Shown: piece by piece, positions 1 to 8,688 of the stretch
How positions within the stretch are numbered: position 1 is the stretch's first letter
Layout: every line of letters begins with the position of its first letter
NCBI GenBank assembly: GCA_026770595.1
Contig: MU634159.1
Span: 1 to 15,052, forward strand
Direction: 5' to 3'
DNA: 15,052 bases
Origin: Ochromonadaceae sp. CCMP2298
Taxonomy: Eukaryota > Sar > Synurophyceae > Ochromonadales > Ochromonadaceae
The notes under the pieces: generated by a model
The model's database searches: none
Told to the model about the DNA's origin: nothing
The model's input: the letters and a program-made list of their open reading frames with translations, nothing else
Program-made: the position numbers and the translations under genes

Positions 1-85
1 CCTGAACGATGTGTCCAAAGAGCACTCGAGGTCTTTTGGCAGGAGCCGGCCGGCCGGGCTTCTCAACAAACGGCCGGGCTTGTAA
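1..85 (+). CDS. Possible 3' end of an upstream gene (partial)
   Basis: The first 85 bases are GC-rich, like the coding regions here, and then composition drops sharply. The frame starting at base 2 is open for 27 codons, ends in TAA at 83-85 and gives a basic tail (…GRSRPAGLLNKRPGL). The frame starting at base 1 is also open, to a TAA at 118-120, so frame choice is uncertain. An 11-bp direct repeat (cggccgggctt) lies at 51-61 and 71-81, with a 20-bp period. No family is recognisable. This could equally be 3' UTR or spacer. Confidence 0.2.
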   Translation, partial: LNDVSKEHSRSFGRSRPAGLLNKRPGL

Positions 86-703
86 TCGCTGCTGGTAGAC
101 TGCAGATCAAGAACATCTAACGAAAATTGACAGTGGCAATGTGTATATTGTGCGTCGACAGTATGACGCGATTGTCGTATTTCACTGACAGTAAAAAGTT
201 TCTCACTCAACTTTTTGATTTCTCGTCACAAACGCACTTGTTTTCGTTTTTTCGAAGAAAAGAAACTGAAAAATTGATCACTTCAACCCTATTTTCGCGG
301 TTCTTTTTGTGGGTTCTTTTGACTGCTGCCAGCTACCGAGAAGGAAGACCAAAACAATCACAAAGTTACAAATCTAAGTTTTCCAAATCCACCTATGCAA
401 TTCAATCAACATCAAACTTCATGTGGCATATTCGAATGGGCTTCGTTGGGAGAGAAAGAAGGCGAGGCTTAGCAGTGGGGCGCGCTTTAATTACAGTGTT
501 CTACGCACGGTGCGCCTCCACCTATGGCACAGATGGTGTATTTTTTGTACAGGAATGCTACCTGAAATGGAATACTAAGCGCTCCTACACCTCTGCGCTA
601 CTGAATCAATACAAGTCTGGCTGAGATAAGTAATCGCGGAGACCTATTGCTGGCCCCGCCCCTCCCCTTTAAGAACGCAGTCTTGCCCTTTCAGCCCACT
701 GGA
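86..703. other. AT-rich spacer before the convergent IF-3 gene
   Basis: This 618-bp stretch is clearly more AT-rich than the flanking genes and holds no recognisable gene. It contains a plus-strand open frame from an ATG at 139 to a stop at 624 (161 codons). Its predicted product has no signal I recognise, is rich in Ser, Phe, Arg and Lys, and shows no domain motif. The base composition is that of spacer rather than coding sequence here, so I do not call it a gene. No tRNA-like cloverleaf was seen. Confidence 0.5.
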
Positions 704-1405
704 TCATGTGGTCTTTTTAGGCCCCACCAGCATAGACATCGCCCTGCCCTCCATCTTGGGCACGGACTCGATCACCGCCACGTCGTTGATAGGCTCGAAG
801 AACTTCATCAGGATCTGGTGGCCCAAGTCCCGGTGCTGCATTTCTCGGCCCTTGAACTGCACCACCACCTTCACGCGATCCCCGCTCTTGATAAACCTCT
901 GCGCAGCCTTCACGCGGACGTCAAAATCGTGCGTGTCGATCTTGTACGACATCTTCACCTCCTTCATGCCCCCCTGCACCTGCTTCTTCATGTTCTCCTT
1001 CTTCTTCTTCTCCGCTACGTACTTGAACTTCCCGTAGTCCACAATCTTGCATACCGGGGGGTCTCCGTTCTCGTTAATCATCACCAAGTCCAAGTCCATT
1101 TCGTCAGCCTTCGCGCGCGCGTCCTCCAGAGAGTACACGCCAAGCATTTCCTCCTCGCCCTCCTCGCCATCCTCCTTCGGCGCGATCAGCCGAATCGGGT
1201 CTGCCCTGATGAACTGATTGATCGGCGGAGGCGGCTGTCTGTTTCGATTATTATTGAAATCGCTCGGCTTCATGTAAGGGACCGCCATGGCCACAAACGC
1301 TCGACTACGGGTTAATACCCGAGAACTAACGGCGGCGTTGCCCGCAAATCCTGCAGCCTGCACGACGATGCAGAGTAGGACTACCAAGCCCATCATGTTC
1401 CACAT
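704..1405 (-). CDS. infC: Plastid-targeted translation initiation factor IF-3
   Basis: Nuclear gene for a bacterial-type IF-3, which binds the 30S subunit and promotes correct initiation; here it probably serves plastid ribosomes. The 233-residue product starts at the ATG at 1405. Residues 1-19 form a hydrophobic signal peptide, followed by F20 and a Ser/Arg stretch (about 25-45), the bipartite form used for secondary red plastids. The IF3-N domain spans about 62-131 and ends in the hallmark PPVCKIVDYGKFKY. A Lys-rich linker (132-145) follows. IF3-C spans about 147-231, with KEVKMSYKIDTHDF and later GDRVKVVVQFKGREMQH. An acidic insertion (DGEEGEEE) sits early in the N domain. The frame is also open upstream to a second ATG at 1582, which would add 59 residues beginning with another good signal peptide, so the start is uncertain. 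There is no intron. The family call is very secure; plastid location is inferred. Confidence 0.93.
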   Translation of the reverse strand: MWNMMGLVVLLCIVVQAAGFAGNAAVSSRVLTRSRAFVAMAVPYMKPSDFNNNRNRQPPPPINQFIRADPIRLIAPKEDGEEGEEEMLGVYSLEDARAKADEMDLDLVMINENGDPPVCKIVDYGKFKYVAEKKKKENMKKQVQGGMKEVKMSYKIDTHDFDVRVKAAQRFIKSGDRVKVVVQFKGREMQHRDLGHQILMKFFEPINDVAVIESVPKMEGRAMSMLVGPKKTT

Positions 1406-1873
1406 TTTGGGCAGCTGCCGTAGTGGAATAGACTGGGAGGTGGGTAAAGTTGGCCGGTGGAGCTTGGTTGTAAAATTGAACCAATTGCAGCAGCTTCTGT
1501 TTGCCGCCAAGGTTGCTCTTTGTGCACAGACTGACAGAGGCAAGGCAAGCAAGAAAAAAAGGCGAGCGGTCAGAGTGGCCATCACCGGCTCCAGGGCGGA
1601 CCTGCCTTGTCACAACTTATAAACGTGACTTACACATAACATGTATAGAGAAGGCGTCAGAGAGCTGAAATTGTGCCCAAGCCATTGAATTCTTTTGAGT
1701 CCCAAGTCCGCAAGCACAAGCCGATTGATCTGAGTCTTCTAATCTTGCCCACGCGACGACAGCTTTCCACTTTGAAGACTGCTGGAGCGTATCCGGCTTT
1801 CGAAGATTTTCTCCGCGTCATCTCTTTGGCGGTCGACACACCTAAACAGCTCAAAGTAGTACAGCAGAAGAGA
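1406..1873. promoter_or_regulatory. Divergent promoter region, IF-3 / NOP15
   Basis: This 468-bp gap lies between the start codons of two divergently transcribed genes and should hold both promoters. No TATA box or named element is recognisable. The plus strand is open from 1649 in frame with the NOP15 ATG, but has no ATG before 1874. A short out-of-frame upstream ORF (ATG 1641, stop 1686-1688, 15 codons) precedes the NOP15 start. On the minus strand the IF-3 frame stays open to an ATG at 1582, so part of this gap may encode an IF-3 extension. Confidence 0.45.
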
Positions 1874-2479
1874 ATGTCAAAGCTTGTACAAAGGAGAGCC
1901 TCGGAGCAAGCTCAGCATGTGGAGCCGGGGTCCAAAATCTCCACTTCCTCGCGAGCCAGCGTGCGAAAGAGCACCTTCGCTAAGAAGGCCATGGCGCCGA
2001 AGAAGATAGGCAAGCCGCAGGCCTCCAAAAAGGCAGCATCGTCCGACGACAAGTCCAGCGTCATCTACATTGGGCATCTCCCCCACGGATTTTTCGAGGC
2101 CCAGCTGAAGAAGTTCTTCATGCAGTTTGGCATTGTGAGAAAGGTGAAGCTGTTCCGCAGTCCGAGGACGGATAGGTCCAGAGGCTTCGCCTTTCTTCAG
2201 TTCGAGTCCCACGACACTGCGCTGACTGTGGCGGAGGCGATGCACGGATACTTCCTTCACGACCGGCAACTGGTTTCTCACGTGGTGCCTACCAGTAAGC
2301 ACCACGACGGGATGTGGAAGACACCCAAGCCCGCTGAGTTGCGCGAGGAGGAGGAGAAGGAGGTCGCGGAGCCGAAGGAAAAGGACCCCGAGACTGTGGC
2401 AGCGAGGAAGGAGAAGAAAGCGGAGGCGAAGCAGCAGAGGCTAGTAGACCTCGGCATCGATTTTGTCATCCCAGTGTAG
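1874..2479 (+). CDS. NOP15: Nucleolar RRM protein, NOP15/NIFK family
   Basis: A 201-residue RNA-binding protein. Residues 1-60 are basic and rich in Ser, Lys and Ala. One RRM spans about 63-138, with RNP2 IYIGHL at 64-69 and RNP1 RGFAFLQF at 103-110. The context GHLPHGFFEAQLKKFF, then VAEAMHGYFLHDRQL, matches yeast Nop15 and animal NIFK (MKI67 FHA-interacting nucleolar phosphoprotein). These act in 60S subunit biogenesis around ITS2 processing, which is family knowledge. The C-terminal part is a charged Glu/Lys helix, probably coiled coil, ending in DLGIDFVIPV. The ATG at 1874 has A at -3 and is the first in-frame ATG; 75 open codons upstream lack an ATG and are treated as 5' UTR. No intron was found. 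The RRM call is certain; the subfamily is likely. Confidence 0.85.
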   Translation: MSKLVQRRASEQAQHVEPGSKISTSSRASVRKSTFAKKAMAPKKIGKPQASKKAASSDDKSSVIYIGHLPHGFFEAQLKKFFMQFGIVRKVKLFRSPRTDRSRGFAFLQFESHDTALTVAEAMHGYFLHDRQLVSHVVPTSKHHDGMWKTPKPAELREEEEKEVAEPKEKDPETVAARKEKKAEAKQQRLVDLGIDFVIPV

Positions 2480-2863
2480 ACACATGCATATCTATTATTC
2501 AGTTGAGCAATCCTCGGAGAACTGGTTTTATCTCTGCCCGAGGATGACGCGCGCTCACCTGAATTTGTACAATAATCTATCCTCTGTAACATTAATACGG
2601 ATTCAAGCAGCTCTATGTCTCTATTCTGATGACGAAACTTTTTTACTGGATGCCCCAGCAGCACTTGTAGGAGGATTTGCTTGGATGGTATACTATAATA
2701 AGTTAAGACACCTTATGTAAGTTACACCAACACGACAAAACTCGGGCCGTTTAGCTTTTTCTTGGAATTTTGGATTTCCCCTCAATGCAGCGGATCTGTT
2801 GCATAGTTGCAGCGTTCTTATTAGGTGCACTCACTATTCCACGCGCTTGGCAAAGCCGAAAGG
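2480..2863. other. Spacer between two plus-strand genes
   Basis: AT-rich 384-bp gap holding the 3' flank of NOP15 and the promoter of the next gene. The only structure seen is an inverted repeat 32 bp after the NOP15 stop (tcctcgg at 2511-2517, ccgagga at 2538-2544, 20-nt loop), which could fold in the 3' UTR. An 85-codon open frame here begins with TTG and has no supporting features. No RNA gene was recognised. Confidence 0.45.
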
Positions 2864-3746
2864 ATGCGTGCTCTCTTCGTCGTCGTTCTGCTGGTGGTGT
2901 GCATCAGCTGCCTGGCCTTACGGTCCCCTCTGCGCAGCACGAGCAGAGTATCCAAATCCAGGTTGCACGATATAGTGCCCATCATATCGAGTGTCACGGA
3001 TCAGCTGGATCCAACAACAGGACAATTTGTCGCACAGACTCTTGATCAGTCCATCCAAGCGTTCATGGGGAGCTTCTCGTCCAGGATAGTCGGCACCCTA
3101 ATCGGTAACCTCGTGGCAGGAGTCTTCTTCAAATTCCTCGCCGACAATGTCTTCTTCCGCAAAAAGGAGGAGGAGCAAAAGCCACAAGAGAGTAAAGCGA
3201 AAGTAGAGAGCAAACCTGCGCTTCCAGAGATATCTCAGGCCGCGTGGCTGAAGCTAGTCCTGTGCGTGGGCATTGACCTGATCAGCGACTCTTCGTTCCT
3301 GCTCCCCGGAGTGGGAGAGCTAGAGGTGAGGCAAAGAGCAACAATCTCTCGATCGGGGTGAATGAATCTAGTTGCTTCCTGAATAGGCTTTAACGCAGCT
3401 TTGTCACATCCTGTCGCCCTAATCGTCTTCGTGTCTGCCTCCCTTCTTCCCTGCCACCCTACCACCCTGACTCTCTGCCTCTCTTTTTCCGTCTCTGCTT
3501 CCTCCAACACAGGACGTAGCCTGGGCGCCAATCTCCGCGCTGCTCATGAAGAACATATTCAACTCGAATAATGTGGGGACGGCAGAGTTCGTCAAAGAGA
3601 TCCTCCCATTTACAGACGTCATCCCTCTCGCCACCGCTCTGTGGTTTTTCGAGAACGTGCTGCCAGACAGCCCTGTGAACAAAATCCTCGGCCTGAATGC
3701 GCAGAACGACAAGGAGAAGGATAGAAAGAAGGAAGAGATGAAGTAA
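2864..3746 (+). CDS. Small membrane protein with signal-type N terminus, 2 exons
   Basis: Exons 2864-3325 and 3513-3746 are separated by a 187-bp intron (GTGAGG…ACACAG, phase 0), giving 231 residues. The ATG at 2864 has A at -3 and is immediately followed by a hydrophobic signal segment (residues 2-18). A basic Ser/Arg stretch comes next (20-34, RSPLRSTSRVSKSR), as in plastid presequences, although the usual Phe is replaced by Leu. Hydrophobic segments lie at about 74-98, 127-148 and 186-200, with a Lys/Glu linker at 99-118. The conserved-looking core is IDLISDSSFLLPGVGE (137-152), WAPISALL (158-165) and FVKEILPFTDVIPLATALWF. I have a weak memory of similar uncharacterised proteins in plants and cyanobacteria with a PGxGE…WAPISA pattern. 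No function can be assigned. The C terminus is highly charged. The spliced frame is well supported because the two halves join in frame into one coherent domain. Confidence 0.72.
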
Positions 3747-3938
3747 GAGTAACGGGTTAGATTCTATTGCGTGCTTACCGCGTCCCATTCAATTGGAAAT
3801 TTGTTCATAGGATTTGAACTTTTTGCATCTAGAAATCAACCGATGGTTTGTGGTTTATTCTCACATGGTGCGCTGATAAGAATGATACCCATCGCATGTA
3901 GGAATGATTCTTTTTGTACGTGTTTACAGAGAGAGTTT
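3747..3938. other. Short convergent spacer
   Basis: AT-rich 192-bp gap between the 3' ends of two convergent genes. It must contain both polyadenylation regions. No motif, repeat or RNA gene was recognised. Confidence 0.4.
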
Positions 3939-5196
3939 TTACACAGTGAGCTGAAACCATGCTGGCTTGAAAGTAGAAATATATGCTTCGGTATCACTAC
4001 TCTCGCCTTCACTTTGCTCCTGCTCTTCCCCAGCGTCGTTCGCGTCAGTGGGCTTCCGCACGATAAAGTTCTCAGCGCCGGCTGACTCCAGCGCCGCTAT
4101 GTTCATCATCACCAGTCCCACGCTGCCCGAGGCGTCCAAGTGCACCACCTCGCCTATACTCTTGCCCTGCGGGGTGGTAGCAGAGAAAACCTTCGACCCC
4201 ACGGCCAGCGCAGCGGCAGGGACGAAAGCGCCAGACAGCACCTGCTCGAACACGCTCTGGGGCAGTGGCTCCAACGGACCCGCGTTCTGTGTCGTCCTCA
4301 CCGAACCGTCCGGAGCAACCAGAAAGGGCACTAGGCGCTTTCTCACCAGGCCCTGCGATAAATTGGTCTCGAGGTCAGAATGGGCAAAGACGGAAATAAA
4401 GGCGTGCGGGGAAACTCAGGACTCACCTTGAACTTCGTCCGTGCTGTCAGTTCTTGACCGATGTAGCACCCCTTCTTGAAAGAGATGTAGTTCAGTTGGT
4501 CTAGATTGCACTCGAGAGGAATCCTGTTGGCTAGCTCCGGTCCGTCTGCGAACCCGTGTAACAGCTTGTACCGATCATACCAAGCCTCGTTCTCCGCCCC
4601 CGGTGCAGTCGATGCAGGACTCTTCGTATACACAATCCTGGACCCAAAGCCCTCAAGGCGAGGATCAAGCGCAGCGACGATAACCGAAGAGTCGGCGTGC
4701 AGCTCGCTTAGCTGCGAGGCAGTCAGTGTGGTGGGGGTGAAGACGGCCTCGGCCTCGAGCTGCACAAGTTTCACCTTCGACCGTAATTTGTACATGGAAA
4801 GATAGCGTTGCAGCTCAATCTTTATGCTCTGGTGCACCTCGATGACTAAGCTGGGTTCATCGGCGGAGTTCGTGTACATAATGGAGCCCGCGAAGAGTCT
4901 GCCCTTGGAGGTGAGTAAGGCGTTGGGCAGGCAGGCCCCGAAGGAACCCATCACACTCAGCTCGTTCGTGCACAGGCCCTGCAGGAACTTTATAGTGTCG
5001 GGGCCACTGGGAGGTGAGGAACAGCACGGTGTTAGCTTAGTCTAGTCAGCAGTAATGCAGGCAAGCGATCCCACCTGACTTGCAAGAAGGCGCTCTGAGG
5101 AAGCGGTACTCGCGTCCCAGCCACAATACCAGCGCTTGTTGAGCAGAAGCGCGACCACTTGATGCAGCTGTGCACCACCGGTCGGAACTTAAACAT
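3939..5196 (-). CDS. IBA57: Mitochondrial Fe-S maturation factor, IBA57/YgfZ (GcvT-like) family, 3 exons
   Basis: Exons on the minus strand: 5196-5075, 5006-4427 and 4352-3939. Introns are 5074-5007 (68 bp) and 4426-4353 (74 bp), both GT-AG. The product has 371 residues. The N terminus (MFKFRPVVHSCIKWSRFCS) is basic, hydroxylated and free of acidic residues, as in a mitochondrial targeting peptide. The folate-binding GcvT-like fold starts with SAFLQVSGPDTIKFLQGL and TNEL across the first junction. The family signature KGCYIGQELTART lies near residues 219-231, with the conserved Cys at 221, and the second junction reads directly into GLVRKRLVPF. IBA57 acts with ISCA proteins in late [4Fe-4S] cluster assembly for aconitase, lipoyl synthase and similar enzymes; bacterial YgfZ is the homologue. 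An acidic, Ser/Glu-rich tail (about 345-360) is lineage-specific. Spliced junctions restore family motifs exactly, so the model is strong. Confidence 0.92.
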
Positions 5197-5768
5197 CCTT
5201 ATAGAAGCCACCTCGGCTTAGGAGGCCGACACGGACTGCACTGCTCTGTGCTGTCGCTGTTCGCTAGTGCTGCTCGCTTACACAAGCCCGTCCAATACGA
5301 CCCGCTCACAGCTGTCGATTGGCGCGATTCTGGAAGCCCGGAGGGTCAGAGTTGTGCTGCCTTTCAACACACAGAAGAGATCGATCCTGCTGCTGGCAGA
5401 AGCACAATCCGAAGTCCACCAACATTCCCAAGTTCTTGAATTCCCCTCGGGAACCCGGGACTCCAGTTTGAAACGTCTTCTCGATTTTTTGGACAGAGGA
5501 GAGCGAGCTCCGCTGCTGCTGCTGTCTGCCTGTGTTCCTCCGCCAATGAAGGCACTCCCAGACCTCCACAGCGCCACAAACCCGCGCTCCTCGCCACACT
5601 CTCGAAGGTGCCAAGGCAGCATGAAGATGGAGCGGCCTCATTTGTAGCGGGCAGCTGCGCAGTACGCACCTAAGCGGGAGATCAGCCAGAGTCGTACCTA
5701 CATCAGACAAAGTCTTTAGAATACAACCCAACACCATCTAGCTACCCCACCAGGACTCGCAGACCAAC
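5197..5768. promoter_or_regulatory. Divergent promoter region, IBA57 / IQ-array gene
   Basis: This 572-bp spacer separates two divergent start codons and is the longest of the three divergent gaps. It is less AT-rich than the other spacers and contains overlapping open frames on both strands up to about 140 codons, but the long ones start at non-ATG codons and show no domain. A short CTG run lies near 5509-5524. No core promoter motif was recognised. An unrecognised small gene or 5' UTR exon cannot be excluded. Confidence 0.4.
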
Positions 5769-8265
5769 ATGTACTTCGACAGGACAGATAAGCCGAGGGG
5801 CAGGAAGTTCAACTTCACTCCTGCCCAAAATATTGGAAAGTACAAGTAAGTGATGCGGTATCCCCTGACCCCCTGCGCGTTTTTGCTTCCTCCCTCACCT
5901 GCACCTGCGCCTTTCTCTCGTGACACTCTGCCCCCCACAGTGATCTGGAGAAGTACTTCGAGGTCCAGCGCATGGAACATGAAGCGGCGCGGAGCATTCA
6001 GCGGATCTGGAGGAGCTCTCGCGTGCTGCTGCCGTGGCGGTACGCGGTGATGTGCACCAAGATGGCGCAGCGCATTCAGAAGATCGCGCGCGGCATGCTC
6101 GTGCGCAAGTGGGTCGCTGAGTGGTTCTTCACACGGAACAATATCGTGATCACGTGGCAAGCGCATGCGCGGAGGTATGTGTCCAACAAGCACCTGCGGC
6201 CGGAGCTGGAGATCGACTTCGTGATGACGACAAAGATACAGTGCTTGGTGCGCTGCCGACAGGCCCGCCGCAAATGCGACAGGATACTGGACGACATGGC
6301 GGCTACGCGGATACAGACTCTGTGGCGGGGCTGTGTGGGGCGACTGTCTACGGACAAGATGTGGCTGAACCTGCAGGTCATCCCGTTGCAGAACTGGTAC
6401 CGCAAGCGTCTAGCGCAGAGGCGATTCGCCAGCTTCAAGACAGACTACTTCGGCGCCGCGCTAGTTATCCAGAAGAAGTTCCGCAACTGGTACTCGCGCA
6501 AGCTGCTGGCGAACGCGCTTTTCGCTAGAGAAATGGACTATCGGTATAGCAATATCCGCATGCTTACTGGGGAGGAGGAGATGGCGCAGGAGTACCTCAG
6601 CAAGGCCATGGAGAGGCTGGTCAAGGGCAAGCTCAAGGAGGCCGCGGAGGAGGCGCTTAAGAGGCTGATAGCGGGCGAGAACGAGGTGTACAAGCAGGAG
6701 AACGATCTGACGGAGTTCAAACTGCAGGCAGAGGTGCTGTCCTCGCGCGCTAGGAAGCAGGGCTTCGACTTGGAGCTGGCGAAGAACATAGCAGATACGC
6801 GGGTGCTCCTCACGAACCTCAAAATAAAGGTGCTTTTCGACCTGGCGCCGGCGGTGTTCCAGGCGGACGAGGTGCTGGTGGACCAAGTGAGAGATGTGGA
6901 GGAGTGGGCGGCGCTGCGCAACAAAGTCAATCTGGAGAGGAATGATGTAAGAGAAGCGTTCCAACCGTATACCCCTATCCTCGCACCCGCACAATTCACC
7001 CTTATCGCATCCGCCTTTCCACCCCCTTCCTCCACGCTCACCGCCCTGCTCAGCAATACGACGAGCGGCGGCACCTCAACTACAAGCGCGACCTGGTGGC
7101 CAGACACGACGCCAAGCGAATAGCCATCGCTGAGGAGAAAAGGCGCTGGGGGGTGCGGTTCTTCACCTCGGACGGGAAGCCTGACAAGAAGAGAAGACCA
7201 GGTAGGCCCTGGGATGCGTCCATCTTCGCAGGCGCGAACAAGATGACCTACACGGGGGGCACGGTGAATCTCATGGCGCACATCGAGGCAGGCAAGAGGC
7301 AGAAGGCGGGGCAGAAGGGGGGCACCGTGGAGAGCGTGGAGGCCACGCTGGGGCAGGTGGGGCTGCAGACGTACCTGGAGGAGATCAATCTCTACGAGAG
7401 GCTGATGGAGCCCATATCCAAGATCATGCAGAAGACCATGGGGGTCACGCCCATGGGAGCGTCCAACCTGGAGGAGCAGGGCTGGGGCCTAGAGGGGGCC
7501 AAGATGGTGCCTGCGCTGCTGGCCATCGACGCCATTGAGCCTGCACCACCTGCGCCCACACGGTCGTCGCGCACTGCCGGGACGAGGAGTGTCAGCTTCG
7601 CATCAGAGAGATCTACCCCCAAGCTGCTCCACGCCAGCTCGGGCGATTTCACGCATGGGATGGGGATGCAGGGGGGCCAGGGCGCAATAGTGTCTTTCGA
7701 GGGCACGGGGGGCACGGGGGGCATGGGAGGTAGGGGGGGCAGCGGTGGTGGGATGAGGATGGGGACGGGGGTAGGTATGGGGATGAGGACGGAGCCTACA
7801 CCGAAGGAGCAGCTGCGTGCGTTCAAGGAGAAGAAGCGCGCCGCGCGCAAGTCCTACCTGCCCGCGCTGGATGCGTACTCTATGCAGTTCGACAGAGGCA
7901 CCACTACAGAGGTGTTCCAGGGGTTCGATCAGATCGAGCGTAGTGCGGAGGTCGCCAAGACCAAGGCTAAGACGGTGGTGAAGAGGTCTCGCACGCAGTC
8001 GGCCGAGGAGGCGGCGCGGCTGTTGCAGGAGAAGGAGGACGCGGCGCAGCAGGAGGAGGAGCGGGTGTACTGGTCAGACGTGCATAAGGCAGCGCAGGAT
8101 GAGCAAGATAAAGTGCGCAGGGAGGCGGCGGAGAAGCGGCGTGCGCGGAGGAAGGGGCAGCACAAGTCGAGCACGATCAACTGGCAGCTGATGGACGAGA
8201 TAGACGGGGCCAAGCGGCGCTTCGACAACGAGAAGGCCGTGCACGAATTCAACCACAAGTACTAG
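5769..8265 (+). CDS. IQ-motif array protein, 3 exons
   Basis: Exons 5769-5845, 5941-6946 and 7054-8265, with introns of 95 and 107 bp (GTAAGT…CACAG, GTAAGA…CTCAG), give 764 residues. The first junction makes KYNDLEKYFEVQRMEHEAA; the second joins NLERND to QYDERRHLNYKRDL in frame. Residues 41-213 hold seven IQ-like units with the central Gln (or its equivalent) at 46, 72, 99, 126, 151, 176 and 203, i.e. every 25-27 residues, as in a continuous light-chain or calmodulin-binding helix. A long charged helical region follows (about 230-400). Then comes a Gly/Met-rich low-complexity stretch (about 563-605) and a basic Lys/Arg/Glu coiled-coil-like C terminus (615-764). No motor, kinase or ATPase domain was found. 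A calmodulin- or centrin-binding scaffold, perhaps at the flagellum or basal body, is a guess from the IQ array and the presence of NME7 nearby. The stop codon lies inside a tandem repeat. Confidence 0.85.
7701..7790 (+). repeat. G-rich low-complexity tract inside the IQ-array coding region
   Basis: A run of many GGG to GGGGGGG blocks separated by 2-8 bases encodes the Gly/Met/Thr-rich segment of the IQ protein. Unit-like steps such as gggcacgggg recur. It meets the simple pattern for G-quadruplex formation on the coding strand. The frame is kept throughout, so it is translated. Confidence 0.7.
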
Positions 8266-8320
8266 CCACAAGAACTAACTACAAGTACTAACAAGCGCTA
8301 AAAGTACTAGAAAGTACTAA
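8253..8320 (+). repeat. Tandem repeat spanning the IQ-gene stop codon
   Basis: Three 13-bp units lie at 8253-8265, 8266-8278 and 8279-8291 (ccacaagtactag and variants). They are followed by three shorter related units of about 10 bp (8292-8320, ending in cta followed by a or g). The first unit encodes the last codons and contains the TAG stop; every unit repeats a CTAG or CTAA end. Confidence 0.85.
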
Positions 8321-8673
8321 AGTAAGTGCGAGCACACTGTCCGTTGCATGGTGCATGTATTATGGCTCATGCCTGATGTATACAGTGATTTTCTATTTTC
8401 TATGCTGTACAATTGAACGAATATGTATTTGAATCAGTCTTGCACCAGCATGCGCAACTCTATAGTATAGCCTGCGGCACGAACATCGCATGCGTCCGAT
8501 TGGGCTCGTATAAGGCAGTGCTTGTCTAATCGGCAGTATCTGAAGGGATTAAATAGCTGTATGGTTTATATATGCAGTGTACAATTAATGGCTACAATTT
8601 ATTATGCTGTGCTTGCGGGATTGTAAGCTGTACGGTTTATGCTTTACTATAGCAGTATAGCGGACCTAGGGAG
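8266..8673. other. Convergent spacer between IQ-array and lipase genes
   Basis: This 408-bp AT-rich region contains the 3' flanks of two convergent genes. It starts and ends with the tandem repeats that overlap the two stop codons. Between them are loosely repeated words such as tatgctgt, gtacggtttat and catggtgcatg, but no gene, tRNA or clear hairpin was recognised. Confidence 0.45.
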
Positions 8674-8688
8674 CTAGGGAGCTAGGGA
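8665..8688 (-). repeat. 8-bp tandem repeat spanning the lipase stop codon
   Basis: Three adjacent 8-bp units (plus strand cctaggga, gctaggga, gctaggga at 8665-8672, 8673-8680 and 8681-8688). On the minus strand the first unit read by the ribosome encodes S-L-A of the C terminus, and the next, shifted by 8 bp, supplies the TAG stop. Confidence 0.85.

Noticed and set aside
425-445. ttcgaat word resembling a tRNA T-loop
   Set aside because: No acceptor, D or anticodon stems can be paired around it.
647-1315. 222-codon plus-strand open frame, His/Leu-rich
   Set aside because: It lies antisense to the clear IF-3 coding region and its composition (His, Leu, Arg) is that expected of a reverse-complement shadow; it also starts with a non-ATG codon.
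2627-2720. Possible box C/D snoRNA (tgatgac near 2627)
   Set aside because: No matching CTGA box D or terminal stem was found downstream.
5267-5647. 126-codon open frame in the divergent spacer
   Set aside because: It starts with GTG, shows no domain or targeting signal, and competes with similar-length frames on the other strand.
6461-7281. Long minus-strand open frames, Leu/His-rich or Ser-rich
   Set aside because: Shadows of the IQ-array exon and its junction; the plus strand carries the IQ motifs and in-frame splice sites.
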